From JARIHD01 sp963815935 (lineage in GTDB: Bacteria; Patescibacteriota; Saccharimonadia; Saccharimonadales; UBA4665), in contig CAWFIL010000002.1 of assembly GCA_963815935.1 (NCBI GenBank), forward strand, positions 124,001 through 188,000: a stretch of DNA of 64,000 nucleotides, read 5' to 3'. Both the position numbers and the translations under genes were made by a program. Shown piece after piece: positions 62,599 to 64,000 of the stretch (positions within the stretch are counted from its first letter, which is position 1; every line of letters begins with the position of its first letter). The notes under the pieces are model-generated. The model saw only the letters and a program-made list of their open reading frames with translations. It searched no databases and had not been told where the DNA came from.

Positions 62599-64000
62599 GT
62601 GGAAAACAAAGACCAAAACAGTGCCGTCCCGAACGGGCAAAGCCTGGGCGATTTTGATATATCGTCTAATGGCGGCGTTGTAAAGGAACCACTAGATACA
62701 AACGCGTTGTCTTATGAGCCGGGTGTACCCGAGCCGCTCACCTCGCAAGAGCAGCCAAGACGACAAACTAATCCTTTCCTGCGATTTGTTAGGAGGGCTG
62801 ATGTTTTGTTGGTTGTGCTTTTGTTTACGGGTATTGCAGTAGGCATCTTTTTCACGACAACGCACAATAAGCAACGCAACAGTAATGCAAGTACTGCGAC
62901 CGTGGCGGACCGTTTTGGTACGGTCAAAATACCTCTGAGCGAGATAGTAAGTGGCAAAGATCTTACGCTAGCTGGCGCCCCTAATGTTACTATTAATGGC
63001 CCCATCCAGCTTAACGATGGCTTGCTGTTGTCGCCTAGCCTACAGCCAACCGGCGCCAAGCCGGGGCAGATCTACTACGATCAGTCGACTGACCAGTTGG
63101 CCTACTACAATGGCAGCAACTTTGTATTCTTGACTGGCGCCCCTGCGGGTGGCGTTCAGAGCTTGGGTGGCGGTACTGGCCAGCTATCCTTGGGTGGCGG
63201 GCTGTCGCTCACCGGCACGCAAGTATCCAACAGTGGCGTGCTTTCGGTTCAAGGTCAGAACGGCGCAGTTACGCTAACGGCTGGTGCCGGCATCGTAATC
63301 AACGGCACTAACTTTAGCAACAGCGGAGTGCTTAGTGTCTCGGCAGGCAACCCAAACGTGAGTGTTACTAGCGACGGGCAGGGCAACGTAAAGATAAGCG
63401 TGACTGGCGCTGGGACGGGCACTGTGACAAGCGGCGGCGGAGTTGTCGGGTCATTGCCATTATTTACCGCTTCGCAAAATATTGAAAACTCCATAGTTAC
63501 GCAAAGTGGTCTAACGGTGACTATCAGTGGCGATCTGAGCGTAGTAACCGGTGGACTGACGCTTAGCAACGCGCTCACGGTTAGCAACGGTGGAACCGGC
63601 ACTACGTCATTAGCGGCAAATGGTGTACTGGTTGGCCATGGCACGGCAGCTGTGAGTTCGGTAACGTCGGGAGTCGCTGGCTTGTGCCTGTTGTCGACGG
63701 CTGGAGTTCCTGTCTGGGGCGCTTGCCCGTCAGGGAGCGGAGTCTCGTCACTGAACGGTCTGACCGGTGGTCTTAATATAGCTAACGCTAGTGGCGTAGG
63801 TACAACGGTGACAATTGATGACGCTAGCACGGTTAACAAGGGAATCGCTAGCTTTAACGGTACAAACTTTAGCGTGACCGGTGGCGCAGTCAACACTGCT
63901 CAAAACATTAACACCGGCGCCACCCCTACATTCGCTGGCGTGAACACAAATAATATCACTCCATCTGCTGCTCTTACGGTGGGTGTGAGCGCTCAAACGG
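62599..64000 (+). CDS. Second giant membrane-anchored surface protein, N-terminal part (runs off the window)
   Basis: The open frame covers 467 codons without a stop to the window edge. It starts VENKDQN at GTG 62599, as in the 53213 protein; a GTG at 62578 would add MPKKKKA. The layout is parallel: acidic N-terminus, membrane helix (ADVLLVVLLFTGIAVGIFF) near residue 70, then RFGTVKIPLSEIVSGKDLTL and the same fibre repeats (GAGIVINGTNFSNSGVLSV, LTVSNGGTGTTSLAANGVLV). It is highly similar to the first 500 residues of its neighbour, so it is a tandem duplicate. The C-terminal domains are not visible. Confidence 0.88.
   Translation, partial: MENKDQNSAVPNGQSLGDFDISSNGGVVKEPLDTNALSYEPGVPEPLTSQEQPRRQTNPFLRFVRRADVLLVVLLFTGIAVGIFFTTTHNKQRNSNASTATVADRFGTVKIPLSEIVSGKDLTLAGAPNVTINGPIQLNDGLLLSPSLQPTGAKPGQIYYDQSTDQLAYYNGSNFVFLTGAPAGGVQSLGGGTGQLSLGGGLSLTGTQVSNSGVLSVQGQNGAVTLTAGAGIVINGTNFSNSGVLSVSAGNPNVSVTSDGQGNVKISVTGAGTGTVTSGGGVVGSLPLFTASQNIENSIVTQSGLTVTISGDLSVVTGGLTLSNALTVSNGGTGTTSLAANGVLVGHGTAAVSSVTSGVAGLCLLSTAGVPVWGACPSGSGVSSLNGLTGGLNIANASGVGTTVTIDDASTVNKGIASFNGTNFSVTGGAVNTAQNINTGATPTFAGVNTNNITPSAALTVGVSAQT

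Overview
This window reads as a chromosomal segment of a member of Candidatus Saccharibacteria (TM7, in the Patescibacteria/CPR). The best evidence is the 16S rRNA gene at 14402-15878. It contains GAGAGGATGATCAGCCAG at 14678-14695, which is the known TM7-group signature site, and the expected TM7 form of the 910 region near 15270-15290. The translation genes are compact and mostly single-copy, the genetic code is standard (TGA is used as a stop), and IF-2 has a very short N-terminus, which fits a small reduced genome. There are no insertion sequences, prophage genes or CRISPR arrays.

Layout. 1-5 kb: the 5' end of rpmB, an M50 membrane protease, an unidentified structured RNA with tRNA-Pro, an ASCH-RNase HI fusion, RNase P RNA, the infC-rpmI-rplT operon and comM. 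5.0-5.65 kb: a gene-free stretch with two divergent promoters and two apparent noncoding transcripts. 5.65-9.5 kb: two small proteins and a large VirD4/TraD-like ATPase. 9.6-14.2 kb: gyrB and gyrA, both broken by many frameshifts and stops (probably sequence error). 14.2-20.3 kb: rRNA genes, in which 16S has its own promoter and terminator and tRNA-Ile, tRNA-Ala, 23S and 5S form a second unit. 20.3-42.7 kb: housekeeping genes (acetyltransferase, KGG protein, metallopeptidase, ROK kinase, ribosomal protein S1, IF-2, fmt-def-priA, rpsU-yqeY-adk-map, ftsA, ftsZ, nrdR-class II ribonucleotide reductase, T-box-controlled ileS, rplU). 42.8-64 kb: a surface-protein island.

The surface island is the most unusual part. 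It contains a 2570-residue secreted fibre-like protein ending in a peptidase S74-type chaperone domain, three tandem paralogous small membrane proteins, a secreted two-TM protein, a 3054-residue membrane-anchored mosaic (tail-fibre-like repeats, YadA-head-like repeats, LVIVD repeats, kelch-like repeats, LamG-like C-terminus), and the first 467 codons of a second such protein. The two anchored giants have near-identical promoters. I infer host-contact adhesins; this is not shown by the sequence.

Regulation can be read unusually well. Many genes have a -35/-10 promoter whose -10 ends only 6-9 bases before the start codon, so their mRNAs should be leaderless. Others have long leaders: an ileS T-box, a structured leader before the reductase, tandem NrdR-box-like sites over the nrdR promoter, and an infC gene with an AUC start codon.
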